Below are positions 1-10,990 of a DNA stretch of 64,000 nt, piece by piece (the stretch's first letter is position 1; each line of letters begins with the position of its first letter). A program made the position numbers and the translations under genes. The stretch spans positions 500,501 to 564,500 of the forward strand of contig WPIO01000032.1 in NCBI GenBank assembly GCA_009760855.2, read 5' to 3'. The notes under the pieces were generated by a model. It saw only the letters and a list, made by a program, of their open reading frames with translations. It was not told where the DNA came from and searched no databases. This DNA is from Cristatella mucedo (taxonomy: Eukaryota; Bryozoa; Phylactolaemata; Cristatellidae).

Positions 1-2280
1 CTGTTATGCGGATGGGGGATTTGAATAGGCAATGGGCTCACTCACGGATCTATAGGAACAGCCCGCTTGCCTTAGCCCAGCTATGCGGACCACAAGCCTC
101 GTGATGGGGCCTACACTACAGCCTTAATTTCGATGTGCCCTGCCTAGTCTCGAGCTTTGGGCTGACGAGAACGAGCAAACAAAGTAGAGGATGGACGTTG
201 GATGAGCAGTGTGGTCCAATGGAAACGGAACTGGACCGTAGCCCCAGCGGACTGTCGCACCCAAACCGGTAGTGAGAGTATAATCGGCTCCGTCTAGCTG
301 TCTTCTGGACGGCGAAGCTTCATATTTGCAGAGTGTACCTAAACCCTGCGACGAAAGCTGATATCTCAAAAATACGGCATCCCATTTTTATAAAAATTTA
401 TTATAAATAGCATAAGTGCCAATGTATTTAGAAAAACTGACCACGAATGTCCTTTTAAAAGAGGAAGTGCCAGAAACGCTTCATGCATCATAGTGTAGCC
501 GTGCATAGGTTGGTCGCCATGCCAGAGGAAACGCCTTTACGTAAGGCATAACTGCATGGTCTGTGCCCAAAAATAGATAATGAATAGTTTTATGTATTTT
601 AACCAGCTAAAGCGCATTATAAAAATAAGCACGAGCTCTTTTTGTGAACGGAAACGGTGTGCAACAATGTTGACTTCCGTCCGACCTTCCTTGTTCGAAG
701 CTTCATCTTCTGAGGGGGCAGCCAGTGTTGACTCGGCTAGAAGTGAAGGCGCGCGTAGTCCTTAAGTTTGGTCTTTCCCGTCACTGCCGACACGATATTA
801 TCGCTATGCATGGCGTTTGAATGTGTGCTCTTAAGGCCACACAATTATTTTAGCCCTTTCGGCATGTACAATCTCGTGCAATAAACGGTATTGGCAGTAG
901 TAGCTAATCCACCATTACCCCTCTACAATCCAAACAAAGCGGATTCGTGAAAATTCAACTGTCCTTATTTGCGTATTACAGCGCATTGTTTCTAAAGTAC
1001 ACCCAATGAAGTTTATTCCATTAGAGACAATTTCGGTTAACGTGTGGCCAGAAACAACAACCGCAAGCGTAAGTGTAAGGCAATCAATCGACTACAATAC
1101 ACCTACCAAATCAACCGGAACTTGGCTGCCTGAAGCTACGATTCTCATAGAGCATAAATGCCACTGTTTTACAGTTCAGCACAATTATTTAAACCCCGGG
1201 CAAACGTAGAATTTCCTGCAGTGCACTGCAATTGACTGAAATGGCTAGGGCCTGAATTGCAATACACCATGATACAATTGAAGTACACCACAGTAAGAGT
1301 CAGATACACCACTATTTGGCTGTGCAAAGCTCTGATGTCGAATGCGTTGTAGAGGGCACCTTGTTAACCGTGCAACTGCATATTTTAAAAATTTTGCGCC
1401 CAAAATATTGGCCGTAAACAGCAACTGATTCTAACGTGTCGGGCTAATGCCTGAATGCACTACCATCCGTCGCAAGCGGACATTAAGTTGGCCGGGTAAA
1501 GCTTCAATCGTTATTTCTTCCTGCTCTTTCATCTACTCTGGTTGCCAACATAAAAATGCTATAGCAAACACTAGTTTCCCGGCAGGGCATGGCTATAGAT
1601 AGCAATGGCCGTAGCAAATACTACAAGTAACTACAATCCCCCACTAAATGTCCAGAAAACAGATTGCCGGAAGTTGAACTTGGATTGGGAATTCCAGAGC
1701 ACTCGATTTATAGTGCACTCGCACATCACGAGACATTGAGTTCGTTGCCGGGAAATGCACAGCAAGTTAATGCCGATGTAGTGCAAGCCCTGATATTCAC
1801 CCTAATCTAGTGCCACGTCGCAGGAATGTGGCTAGATATGGTATGCACCAAGCTTGTGGCTGGATTGATACACATACATTTGCTAATTGGAGATGCCGTT
1901 TCACTATTCCAATACCCGGTCGTCATTAAGAAGCTCTCGTTGATAACTGCCTGACGTAAAAAAGTTTTATTCAGAAGTCCACTGGCACAGCTAGTGATCA
2001 TGCTCGATTAATGACTTAGATTACCTTGGTCGGCTTACATTGGTAGCCTACTAAACATCTTACAAGTTCTCTGGAAAAGTCACACAATTTTAAAAGTTCT
2101 CTGGAAATGCATAGGCCAACTGGCGTAACTCACTTTGAAAATGCTACCGAAAAAAACCAACGATCATCCTCAAATGGTGACTGGTGAACTGCCTATAGCC
2201 TATAGCAGTAGGATTAGTTAAGCAAATTATGCATCCGAGCAATCTTTCTTTTTAACTTATGGAGCTGTGATTACTACTGG
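1..2280. other. No recognised gene or element
   Basis: I see only short chance open frames here, with no conserved motif, no LINE or SINE tail and no microsatellite. A few short phrases around 840-900 and 1,200-1,330 (ACAATTATTTNAACCC, and CAATTG or CACC-rich words) recur loosely, which may mean an old repeat, but I cannot define a unit. Confidence 0.5.
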
Positions 2281-2742
2281 TTAATCAAGGGATACAGAGC
2301 CGATTTTATTTTCAGATCCATGATGCCTTGGGTTATTCATAAGAAATGACGCTCCTGGTTTAGTCCCTCATGTCCGTAGGACCTGCATACATACTAAATA
2401 TACTGGTCCATGCTTTGGCTTGAAGGCTGTAGGGGACTAAAGCTTTATTTTTTTCGCGTGTCCAAGTCTGTTGGAACCATCTTGACAATTCCTATTCAAC
2501 GATATCTGCTCTCTCCGAAAGCCGACTCTGGTAACACCTTAAAAGCCGTCCCGTGTTATCATATTCGTGCTAGTCATATCCTTAACTGGTCTTCTTAATG
2601 AGCTGCTTTTAATTTTGCTGCTAGAGATGGAGTCAGGTAACCACTGTTTGCACACCAGTAGCAGCTTATGTGTTATTACAGACTGAGATACTCATAATTC
2701 ATAAAGACACGTGTCCTTAAAATAGCTGGTTCTAGCCACGCA
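2281..2742. repeat. Left flank of duplicated unit 1
   Basis: Scattered matches to the region around 17,100-17,350 upstream of gene 2 (for example GTCCGTAGGA near 2,370, and GAGATGGAGTCA near 2,625 against the same word near 17,280). This indicates that the duplicated unit reaches well upstream of the gene. No coding region is seen. Confidence 0.5.
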
Positions 2743-3510
2743 AGTATAATAATAAAAGTAATATCTTTGCATAGCACCTCGAATAATTCATTCTCTTTCT
2801 AGGGAATTTACCAATGCTGCATATAAAGCGTGGCTGAAACGTTAGCAGTAGTATGCTCTATGACGATAAGCTTAACAAGATTACAGGTGACATGTGCAGG
2901 GTCAGCATGCAAATATGAATAGTGGCAGCATGCACTGCTTCATTCAGCACGCATAGGCATACAACCGACGGATCGCATGGACGCACTAAATTCTCTGATA
3001 AGTAAATGCGTTTACAATTTTGCCAACTCAGGGGGCGTCATGCCGTCATCGGGAGTGAGTTTCAGGCTTCGGGAGCATGAGTAGTAAAGGCAATTTATCC
3101 AAAGGAGTAGACAGACGAGTAGATACACGAGTAGATTCAAAAAAGCAGCTTTCAGTGCTTAGTTTGGTTGGGAGAGAAGATCTGATAAGTAGGCTGGAGC
3201 CAAATAATGAATGGCTCTAAAAGTGAGTGACAGAACGTTAAAGTCGGCGTGTTACTTGACTGGGAGCTGGCGCATATTGGCAAGGAGTGGCGTAGACTTG
3301 CAAGTGCGACATTAACGACAGACAAGCCTCAGAGTTTTGCGCCAGCTGGGACAGCCTGATTGCAAATATTGGTAGACCAGCAAGCAGCGAACTCCAGAAG
3401 TCGACAAGCGATGTCACACTTGCATTGACCAATGTAGATGCAGTATCCTTGTCTAATCAAGCAAGAGTTTTAGCAACGTCATAGGGCTAAAAGTACACAG
3501 AGTTACATCA
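2743..3510 (-). mobile_element. CR1/L2-like LINE fragment, 5'-truncated
   Basis: Read on the minus strand this is the 3' part of the LINE family found throughout the window: the end of the reverse-transcriptase ORF, then the family 3' UTR (the GACATGTGCAGGGTCAGCATGC block on the + strand) and the AT-rich terminus near 2,745-2,760. Many stops and indels are present. It lies about 0.8 kb upstream of gene 1 and is absent from the equivalent flank of gene 2, so it probably inserted after the duplication. Confidence 0.75.
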
Positions 3511-4119
3511 CTGTGGTAACGATGTGATCCTTGCTTTTATCACCCGATCTAAACAGGCAGCCAATACATTGTTCGTGTGAAGGTAACAATTACGTCTATA
3601 TCTTGCTCGCTAGTCATAGCAGTGCGAGAAACGGGTGCTCGTGAGAGAACGAGGATGACTTTCTGTGTTGGAGCCCTCCCGCAGCTTCATGCAGGCAGTA
3701 AGTGCATCAAACAGTGACTTCGAGCTGATCATCACGTCACTGCTTTTGATTGTTCAGAGAGTTGTATCCCCGCGATAGGCAGAGAGAAGGACAAACAATT
3801 TCAAGCCGCTCGGCTGGCTACAGAATAGAGTATAATCGCACGGTCCGAGCTGGCTCCCCAATCGATGCTGCCAAGCTCTTCGGATTGCCACTCTGTATTA
3901 GTCTTCGACGCCATCCAGTCCTGGTCAATTTGTCAAGTTACCTGATAAGAGTCACCCGCCTCCACAACTGAGAGGCCGCAACGTAACCATAATAAGCGTA
4001 ATTCCATAGGAATTTCGCTTCTGTTTTGGCTGCCGCAGTAAGCACTAGATAGGAACGCAATTAACACCCTGGCTTTCGGCACTCAGTTTCCTATGAAAAC
4101 ATGCAGTTGGGCGTGGTTC
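3511..4119. repeat. Upstream flank of unit 1
   Basis: Alignable by eye to 17,440-18,290 upstream of gene 2. Shared words include GATGACTTTCTG, TTCGAGCTGATCA and TTCAGAGAGTTGTA in the same order. It contains no recognisable gene of its own. Confidence 0.7.
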
Positions 4120-4204
4120 ATGCAAATTTGTAGTCCGCCTCAGGCTAACGCCTGGCGATGAGGCGTGGCGGCTGTAATTAAGGGTCAAGCTCTCCGTATT
4201 TATA
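4120..4204 (+). promoter_or_regulatory. Promoter of gene 1: octamer plus TATA box
   Basis: Perfect octamer ATGCAAAT at 4120-4127, an X-box-like word (CGCCTGGCGATGA) near 4150, and TATTTATA at 4197-4204. The ATG lies 83 bp after the TATA start, which predicts transcription from about 4228 and a 5' UTR of roughly 50 nt. The same layout is present in front of all five genes. Confidence 0.8.
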
Positions 4205-4279
4205 CCCATCGCATCTATCTGAAGAAGCACAAGACATCGCCAAGCAGCTCTAGCCAGTTTCAGTACTGCGACGTCAGTC

Positions 4280-4987
4280 ATGAAGACAGCTGTGGTCCTA
4301 CTAGCTCTGTGCGTCCTTTCCGTTCAAGGTGAGTGCTCGGCATTCTGTCTCATTCATGTGGCAGCACAGACGTCCAGGCAGAATACTGTTCGTTTCTAGA
4401 ACGCAGCCGCTTGTTACCGGCCTGTAAAGATGCATAGCAAGAAATACCTAAAGCACATAGGAACCCCATGCAATCTTGCCAGGACATCATTTTTTCATTT
4501 ACTCATTTCAGCGAGCGGATGGGGTAGAAGAGAAAGCGACGACGACAACAACAACAACAACAACAATAACAACAACAACGCAGGTGGAAACAACAACAAC
4601 AACAATAATAACAACGGCGGTGGAAACAACAACAACAACAATAATAACAACGGCGGTGACAACAACAACAACAATAATAATAATGGTGGAGGAAACAACA
4701 ATAACAACAATAACAACAACGCTCGAGGCCACGCTGAGAAAGCCATCATCAGGAAGGTTCCAGTACCCTACCCGGTGGTGGAGAAAGTTCCGCAACCTTA
4801 TGAAGTCATCAAGGAAGTGAAGGTTCCCGTGGAAGTGATCAAGGAGGTCAAAGTACCAGTTGAGGTCGTCAAGGAGGTGAAAGTCCCTTACCCGGTTGTT
4901 GAGAAAGTGCCAGTTCCCTATGCAGTGGTCGAGAAAGTACCTGTTCCGGTGAAGGTTCACCGCGAGTACGAGCCTGAAGCTTGGTGA
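4280..4987 (+). CDS. Secreted Asn-rich / Val-Pro repeat protein, copy 1
   Basis: Two exons: 4280-4328 and 4512-4987, joined across a 183-nt GT-AG intron in phase 1, giving 174 residues. Exon 1 codes a signal peptide beginning MKTAVVLLALCVLSVQ. After the predicted cleavage come SGWGRRESDDD, then five polyasparagine blocks (11, 9, 9, 8 and 9 residues) split by AGG, GGG, GGD and GGG. ARGHAEK follows, then a repeat domain of VPxPYxVVEK and VKVPVEVIKE units ending HREYEPEAW. It is the most diverged copy: the others have two or three Asn blocks, GGWGGKES, and end in EGW. No AATAAA is seen after the stop, where a TA microsatellite starts. Function is unknown; the low-complexity, Val/Pro/Lys/Glu-rich design suggests an extracellular structural or secretory product. 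Start chosen by the conserved exon-1 peptide and promoter spacing. Confidence 0.85.
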
Positions 4988-5036
4988 ATTCGGTATAGAA
5001 GCCAGTCGTAAATGTTGGGGTTATCTTAAGGGGTAC

Positions 5037-5084
5037 ATATGTTGTATATTCAAATATATATATAGACATATGTATGTTTGTGTT

Positions 5085-5124
<40 letters not shown>

Positions 5125-5148
5125 TACACATATATATGTATGTATACG
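5037..5148. repeat. TA/CATA microsatellite
   Basis: Alternating TA tract interrupted by ACATA and GTATG words, lying just after gene 1 where the other copies carry a polyadenylation signal. Confidence 0.85.
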
Positions 5149-5779
5149 GATACCTACACTGAATATGGTTAGTTGTAGTGCAAAGGCATGCTTAAATGAA
5201 CTGTTTACAGGCTATGCGTGCTACATGTTCCCACAATACTGACATCTGGAGCCTTGTTGATTGGCTCACATTTTTGACGAAGGCGGCTCAAATGTAATCG
5301 CTTCGAGTTAAGGCACAAACGGCTAACGGGAGATGTAAAGTTGCAGATAACAAGCATTTCGACGGATGTTTAGGCTGCAACCACTGTATGTCTGTGGCTT
5401 TTGCGTTTCGTACGGAAATAGGTAATCCAAGCCGCATCCCGCCATTGCTAAGAATAGATATGCCCCAGTCCGTCTCAAAGTTGACGGGAAAATGAAAATG
5501 GTGGTCAGCGTGACGCTACGTAAAAAGATTAAAGCTATTAGACAACGGACCGCTTTTCAGGTATCTTAAAATGGCTGGAAGCTGAGATAATGTTTGCATA
5601 CCCAGTGTGGAGGCGCTACGATTACTGTGCTCGAACTGTAGCCGTTGCACTTTCCGTACATGTCGTATTTTCCTAATGACTCATGCTTCAATCGCAACAT
5701 CCGTTCTCTGTCGTTGGCTTCTACTTTTGCCCGTATCTGTCGCTGTACGCAATTTATTGTGCGATTTTATAGGTCTAAC
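5149..5779. repeat. Downstream flank of unit 1
   Basis: The first 200 bp match the region after gene 2 (19,110-19,260) and gene 4: a GTGCAAAG word, then a TTGGCTCACA word, then an ATCGCTTC or TTGCTTC word in order. The rest (to 5,779) shows nothing recognisable. Confidence 0.6.
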
Positions 5780-6110
5780 TGACGTTTGGCTATCCAGCAA
5801 CAAGCCGTCTTAAGGCGGATTGCTCATTTTGCAACAATCTGAGAAATCTCTAGATAGTGTAGAAAAACGGAGAGTGGCTGTTTAATTGATGCTGAATGGA
5901 CTTCCCTAACAGGTCGAGCAGGATCGCCGTCAATTTAGAGCGTTGATTGGTCAGCGACTTTCGCATTATTTCCCATTCAAAGCTCCGTTTCCTTTGTTTG
6001 GGATTCATCTGATATGGCTCGCCTATCAATAGTTGATCCGCCGTGATTATCGCGCATTTGTACGACAGGCCAGCTGGGGCAGTCTCACTCGTGGCGAAGG
6101 TATATCTGCA
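5780..6110. repeat. Local duplicate, left copy
   Basis: About 330 bp that match 7,090-7,400 in the same orientation. Shared phrases in order include CTGAGAAA, AGGTGCTGAATAGAC-like, CATTCAAAGCTCCGT and GATNTGGCTCGCCT. Diverged by many point changes; no coding sequence. Confidence 0.6.
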
Positions 6111-6284
6111 TCCAATTTAGTTTAAGTGCTCACGTGTGCTTGTAGAGTGAATTATGCGCTAAACGGAAGCTATGAAGCCAATGAAAATGTGATCGCAATG
6201 CCTGCCAAAGGTTTGGCTGCACAGTTTGCAACCGTAAAAGACTGTAGCTGGTCTGGCTCAGAATTCTGGCGGAACTTACGGAAT

Positions 6285-6465
6285 TGGTAAGGGAGGGATA
6301 GCCCAGGAGGTAAGGCTTTTACACTGCACGACCAAGGTCGTCGGTTTGAGTCCTGAAGTGGGTAATCCTGTTTTTGAAACCGTGGGCGGAGGTGATAGCC
6401 GTTAAAGCTATTCTGCCGCTGTACTGATGGGGCAGGCAAATAAGCCTCTATTGCAGCGGAACTCC
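6285..6465 (+). mobile_element. SINE, family B (tRNA-derived head)
   Basis: The tRNA-like head carries a box-B-like GGTTTGAGTCC after a GACCAAGGTCG stem word. The body follows with GGTGATAGCCGTTAAAGCT, CTGCCGCTGTAC and a weak tail. Matches the copies at 25.9, 35.2 and 38.7 kb. Confidence 0.7.
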
Positions 6466-6539
6466 TCTGAATCGACTTACCAAGACTCCGGATCCACACT
6501 AGGGTTGATCAACGTGTGCCCTTCCGATGTGTCTCCGCC

Positions 6540-7085
6540 TGTAAATCAAAAAAGCAGCAATGTATCTGTGTATGTACGCATCTAAATCGGTAACAACACG
6601 AAGCCACAAACGCTATGTGGTGATTACGCCGGAGAGTTTTGTGCAGCTCACTTACAGCCTAAGCGGCTTTTCGGCATTCTTTAGCAAACATACTTCATCT
6701 CACGCTAGAATGAGAAAGTGAAAATCATGGCCGAGTCAGAAGAACATTTGAGGTAATAAGTGGCATAACAGTAGCAGCTCAGGACGGCTGGAAAAGATGA
6801 GACGAAGTCGGTAAGTGCCATCCCACGTCTTTTTATAAGCTGAGCCTGAATTCGTAGCTGTTATGCCTTTAAATGCAGCACATAACTATAATTCACTTAT
6901 CATTGATACCATTTGAGTCAGCTGCGACAACTGATCGATTAACTGACAGCCTGCATTGCAGATATTCAATGGTCGCCTTACCATTGCCAAAGCACCGATA
7001 AATTAAACTATTCCTCATGAGACAGACAATCTTTGAGAGGCTACACCCTGACGAAATTTAATTGCGGGATTTCATTGGTCTAACT
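6540..7085. other. No recognised feature
   Basis: Unique-looking sequence between a SINE and the local duplicate; no gene, tail or repeat recognised. Confidence 0.5.
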
Positions 7086-7089
7086 AGAT

Positions 7090-7400
7090 ATTCGGCGAAT
7101 CAGCCAAAACTGTCTTGAGGTGCATCGCTCGCTTCTTTTCAACCTGAGAAACCTCGCAAATCGGGCAGAAAAATAGAGCTCCTGCTTAATAGGTGCTGAA
7201 TAGACGACACAAACAGCCCAAGCTGGATGACCGTAGAAGTAAGATGTCTATTGGTCTATGGCTTTCGAATAATTCAGCATTCAAACTCCGTGGCCTTTCC
7301 GTGATTTATCTGACATCGCTCGCCTGACGATATTCGGTCCGTCGTAAACATTCCGTGTTTTTACGATATTCTAGACAGCTCAGAATGTCTAGTGGCTTAG
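7090..7400. repeat. Local duplicate, right copy
   Basis: Diverged partner of 5,780-6,110, in direct orientation and about 1.3 kb away. Confidence 0.6.
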
Positions 7401-8250
7401 TTATATGTGGATCAGTTTTAATTTAAGTTCTACTAATAGTACGGATATCTTCCACATTTCTCATCAAAGCCACTAGGAACTGGCTCGACACTGCTAACAA
7501 CTAGATTCATATTGCAAAACCCCTTTATTCAACACAACTGCACTACTTTGAAGAATTTGGGGTTTTGGTTATGGGATAAATTAGATGCACCGGTCTGGGC
7601 TATTACTTCCCTACAAGTCAATTTTTGTCTAACAGAAAATCACATCAAACCAGACTGAGACCGGAAGAGCGATTGTCAAGCCTTGAAATGCATGTTGAAC
7701 AGCACTTGATTTGAAGTGTACCGACACATCATTTCATGAAAGTTTGCATGAGAATTTTATATGGCCATGCACTGCAGTAGCTTACAAACGCAGTGGCTAA
7801 AACCATAATGCATTCCACTCCACAATAAACTGACCAGAATAGAACTTACGGACTTTAGATTGCCTTTCTATAGAACACATAACTTTATTTACAGTTTGCA
7901 GAAGAAAATGACGGTTATTACCTACCGAGTTGTCTTTGGAAACGGTCTTTAAAGCCTATGAGCTATTTCTAGCTTGACCCTGAAATTAAATTCAGAGAAT
8001 TTAGTAGACTTCGGATAAGTTAGCTAAATATTTAAGGTGTAAAGGCAAAAGAGTTTGCACTTTCTGGTAATTGAGCAGGAACGCTTTAAAAGTGCTCACA
8101 TTATCACCACATCTGAAAAAATCTTATACGGTCTACTTCGGATGGTAAATGGTGGTTATGAAAAGCAGAAAACTGCCCTAAAGCTTGAGCACAGCCGCTT
8201 TTTCTGATTAGAGGAACAGTTTGGCTTGATTGTATTCGCAGGACACTCTA
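7401..8250. other. No recognised feature
   Basis: AT-rich DNA leading up to a LINE insertion. No gene or repeat recognised. Confidence 0.5.
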
Positions 8251-8254
8251 AGTA

Positions 8255-9011
8255 AAGCAACGAGCGTGAATTTCAAACTAACTTACTAGGTATGGTAAAA
8301 CAAAGTGTGATTCAGAAACTGGAATGGTCAGCTCTCAAAATTGGATCTGACAGCATATCTCATGTTGAATCTACACGAAGTCTAGGTGTTATGTTTCAAA
8401 GTGACCTATCGTTAGACAGCATCAGCTCCACAATCAAGTCTGCATACTTTCAGCTACATGATATGTTAAAGTTCAGGGCTGTTTAGATAGGGATATTTCA
8501 TTTAACTGGTCCAGGCATTCGTGACATCCCGTCTCGACTTCTGCAACTCACTGCTTACTGGCCTACCAGCATGTGCGATCAGGCGATTGCAGCTGGTGCA
8601 AAACTCTGCAGCTAGGCTTGCCTGTCATGAGTGTCGCACTTGCCACATCATACCACTTCTCGCCGACATACACTAGCTACTAGCCTAGCAACGGATCGAA
8701 TTCAAGGTTTTGTCGCTCACTTTTAGATCTCTTCTTTATTTGGCTCCAGCCTACCCATCGGATCTACTCCCCCACCAGGTCAAGCATCGTATCGTCGGCT
8801 TTTCGGAAACTAACTGTTTACCTATACATCGTACCAATCTAAAATCCTTTGGAGACCGTGCATTTAGCTCATATGATCCGAAAGCCTGGAACTCACTCTT
8901 GACTTGCGTCACGACATACCCTGACTTGACTACGTTTAAAAAGAAATTAAAAACGCATCTATTTATGACAGCATTTAGTGGGTCCCTGTAATTCGTCCTA
9001 TATGTGTATAT
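8255..9011 (+). mobile_element. CR1/L2-like LINE, RT C-terminal part
   Basis: Conceptual translation in pieces gives MVKQSVIQKLEW, LGVMFQSDLSLDS, then SLTFRSLLYLAPAYPSDLLP and FKKKLKTHLFMTAFSGSL, the C-terminal thumb region typical of Jockey-superfamily (CR1/L2) reverse transcriptases. Stops and frameshifts separate the pieces. The 3' UTR is interrupted after 9,016 by an LTR element and resumes at 11,033. Confidence 0.85.
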
Positions 9012-9016
9012 GGGTG

Positions 9017-9077
9017 TGTGGTTCGGTTCGCCCATCAGAGAGCCAGCCGATGAACAACGCCAACGGTTTATTGTACA
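9017..9077 (-). repeat. 61-bp LTR (3' LTR on coding strand)
   Basis: On the minus strand it starts TGTACAATAAACC and ends GAACCGAACCACA, with TG...CA termini. It differs from the 10615-10675 copy at a handful of positions (for example GCCCATCAGAGAG against ACCAATCAGAGAA). Confidence 0.75.
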
Positions 9078-9108
9078 AGGCGGCACGGAGCAGTAAGAGG
9101 CACGACTG

Positions 9109-9123
9109 CCTTCGCCCCCTTCT
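9109..9123 (-). other. Candidate polypurine tract
   Basis: On the minus strand the sequence is AGAAGGGGGCGAAGG, about 30 bp before the 3' LTR. Purine tracts of this kind prime plus-strand synthesis in LTR elements. The 30-bp gap is longer than usual, so the role is inferred. Confidence 0.5.
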
Positions 9124-9559
9124 CACACTAGAGTCTCTCCCCTTCTCTACTCCTCTGGTTGACCCCGATGATTCATCGAGGACCACAACTGTGCAGCGGC
9201 CGACCCAGAAGGTGAATCCACCATTTGGCCACCAGCGGTTACCGGCCTGTGTCCATGCCACATCACAGGCTCATTAGAGGAGCCAGCATACACTCAAACT
9301 ATACGCCCCCTTGACCTTAAGGTCACAAGTTTGCAGCACCAACACACGTAGCTGCAACGTACAGGGCAGCATGAATGAGCCTATCTAAGCAGCAATGAAC
9401 GAGCCTATCTATAAACGATGCAAACTAGACCCTACACATCCTCGACATAGCAGCTAGCATCAATAGCTGACCCCACAGACTACCTGACGGCTGATCGCAA
9501 GAGGCGAGCTGGTGTACGGCCTTTTGCAACCAGCCGGCAACGTGAGCCACCAGCCATCG

Positions 9560-10600
9560 TCATCGAGCTGACGTCCACAGCCACTGTTTTTGGGACCTCA
9601 ACCGTCGTCGCTCCATCCGCCTCTGCCGCCTCTGCCGATTCTTCTGCCGCGTCTTCGATATACGCAGCTGCTTCAACGTCCTGCGTACCCTCTCCAACCT
9701 GGGCAGTCTCTCCGGCCTGCACAGATTCTCCCTCCTGGAAGCCTGTCCGTCCTGTGCAGACTCTTCGGTCTGCACACACTCTCCTGCCTGTGCCGCATCA
9801 CAGCCCACCGGCTGGTCGCAGGCCAGCGTCACCTTCATGGCTTGCGCTGCATCGCCGGCCACTACCTCTCTGGCGGACGCCGCCGACTCTGCCACGGACT
9901 CTGTCGCGGGTGCCGCCGCCGCCGCCTTCCACCAGGACGCCGCCGACTCTGTCGCGGATGCCGCCGACTCTGCCGCGGATGCCGCCGACCATGTCGCGGA
10001 TGCCGCCGACTCTGTCTCAGACGCCGCCGCCTTCCACGCGGACGCCGCAGCCTTCCACGCGGACGCCGCAGCCTCTCCGTGCACCGTCTCACTCTCCGTC
10101 GCCTCAGCCACACCGCTGACCGTTGCCTCGCACAACGCCGTTGCTTCGTGGAACACCATCGCAGCCTGACCAACCGTCACCGCTTTGATAGCCGTTGCCT
10201 GCCGCCATGGGGTGGCAGCCTGACAAACCTCTGTCGCCTGGCACACAGTCGGTGACCGCTGCTGCCGCTTCCGGTCGCTCTTGTCGGCCCTCTCAGTCCG
10301 GCCAGCCTTTACCCGATCAGCGTGCAGCAATCGCGCTCTACCGGCCGGCGAGGTGAATGCCCTCACTAGGGCCTCACGAAGCTTGGCATAGTCATCCTGA
10401 ACTTCCTGCGGGAGCCCCGAGGCAAACGTGAAGGCCCCGCCTTGCATCGCAAGGAGCAAAAACAAGTGGCACTCACTCTGTTCGTAGCCACTTTTCTCGA
10501 TCTCCCTCTCGAAGTTCAGCAGCCAGCCAACGAAGTCTCCGAAGCCATCGAAGCCTAGGGACGCTGCACAAGACATCTCCCAGGGCGTCATCGGCTCCAT
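9560..10600 (-). CDS. Gag-like protein of LTR retroelement
   Basis: The frame starts with ATG at 10600, 14 bp after the 5' LTR, and begins MEPMTPWEMSCAASL. Residues about 15-100 resemble a Ty3/Gypsy-type Gag capsid segment (SECHLFLLLAMQGGAF, then LPQEVQDDYAKLREALVRAF), in which a predicted helical domain leads to a LRxALxxxF motif. The next 150 residues are a degenerate Ala/Ser/Glu repeat (AASATESAAS type) coded by a GCCGCC-rich tract. No CCHC zinc knuckle, protease or RT is seen. Near 9,735 the acidic reading continues better in another frame (9480-9779), so a frameshift or programmed shift is likely. The element is probably non-autonomous. Confidence 0.6.
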   Translation of the reverse strand: MEPMTPWEMSCAASLGFDGFGDFVGWLLNFEREIEKSGYEQSECHLFLLLAMQGGAFTFASGLPQEVQDDYAKLREALVRAFTSPAGRARLLHADRVKAGRTERADKSDRKRQQRSPTVCQATEVCQAATPWRQATAIKAVTVGQAAMVFHEATALCEATVSGVAEATESETVHGEAAASAWKAAASAWKAAASETESAASATWSAASAAESAASATESAASWWKAAAAAPATESVAESAASAREVVAGDAAQAMKVTLACDQPVGCDAAQAGECVQTEESAQDGQASRRENLCRPERLPRLERVRRTLKQLRISKTRQKNRQRRQRRMERRRLRSQKQWLWTSAR

Positions 10601-10614
10601 CCCACGAAATAGCT

Positions 10615-10675
10615 TGTGGTTCGGTTCACCAATCAGAGAACCAGCCGATGAACAACGCCAACGGTTTATTGTACA
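10615..10675 (-). repeat. 61-bp LTR (middle copy)
   Basis: Same TG...CA boundaries and length as 9017-9077. Acts as the 5' LTR of the gag-bearing unit and the 3' LTR of the scrambled unit to its right. Confidence 0.75.
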
Positions 10676-10807
10676 AGGCATGGAGCAGCAAGACGCATGA
10701 CTGCCGACTCTGTCGCGGGTGCCGCCGCCGCCTTCCACCTGGACGCCGCCGACTCTGCCGCGGACGCCGCCGCCGACTCTGTCGCGGGTGCCGCCGCCGC
10801 CTTCCAC

Positions 10808-10990
10808 CTGCCACTTGTTTTTGCTCCTTGAGATGCAAGGCGGGGCCTTTACGTTTGCCTCGGGGCTCCCGCAGGAAGTTCAGGATGACTATGCCAAGCT
10901 TCGTGAGGCCCTAGTGAGGGCATTCACCTTCCCGGCCGGTAGAGCGCGATTGCTGCACGCTGATCGGGTAAAGGCTGGTCGGACTGAGAG
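10808..10990 (+). pseudogene. Inverted gag fragment
   Basis: The + strand codes CHLFLLLEMQGGAFTFASGL and the following DDYAKLREALVRAF segment. This is the same Gag segment that the minus strand codes at about 10,300-10,480, so the two form an imperfect inverted repeat around the middle LTR. It joins LTR sequence near 10,988 through a GAGAG microhomology. Confidence 0.7.

Noticed and set aside
4476-4960. Threonine-, leucine- and valine-rich frames overlapping gene 1 (and the same at genes 2 to 5)
   Set aside because: They are other frames or the opposite strand of the AAC/AAT tract and the repeat domain. Splice phase, signal peptide and cross-copy conservation fix the Asn frame.
9590-10255. 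Arg/Leu/Pro-rich + strand frame of 221 codons
   Set aside because: Shadow of the GCC-rich gag repeat coded on the minus strand.
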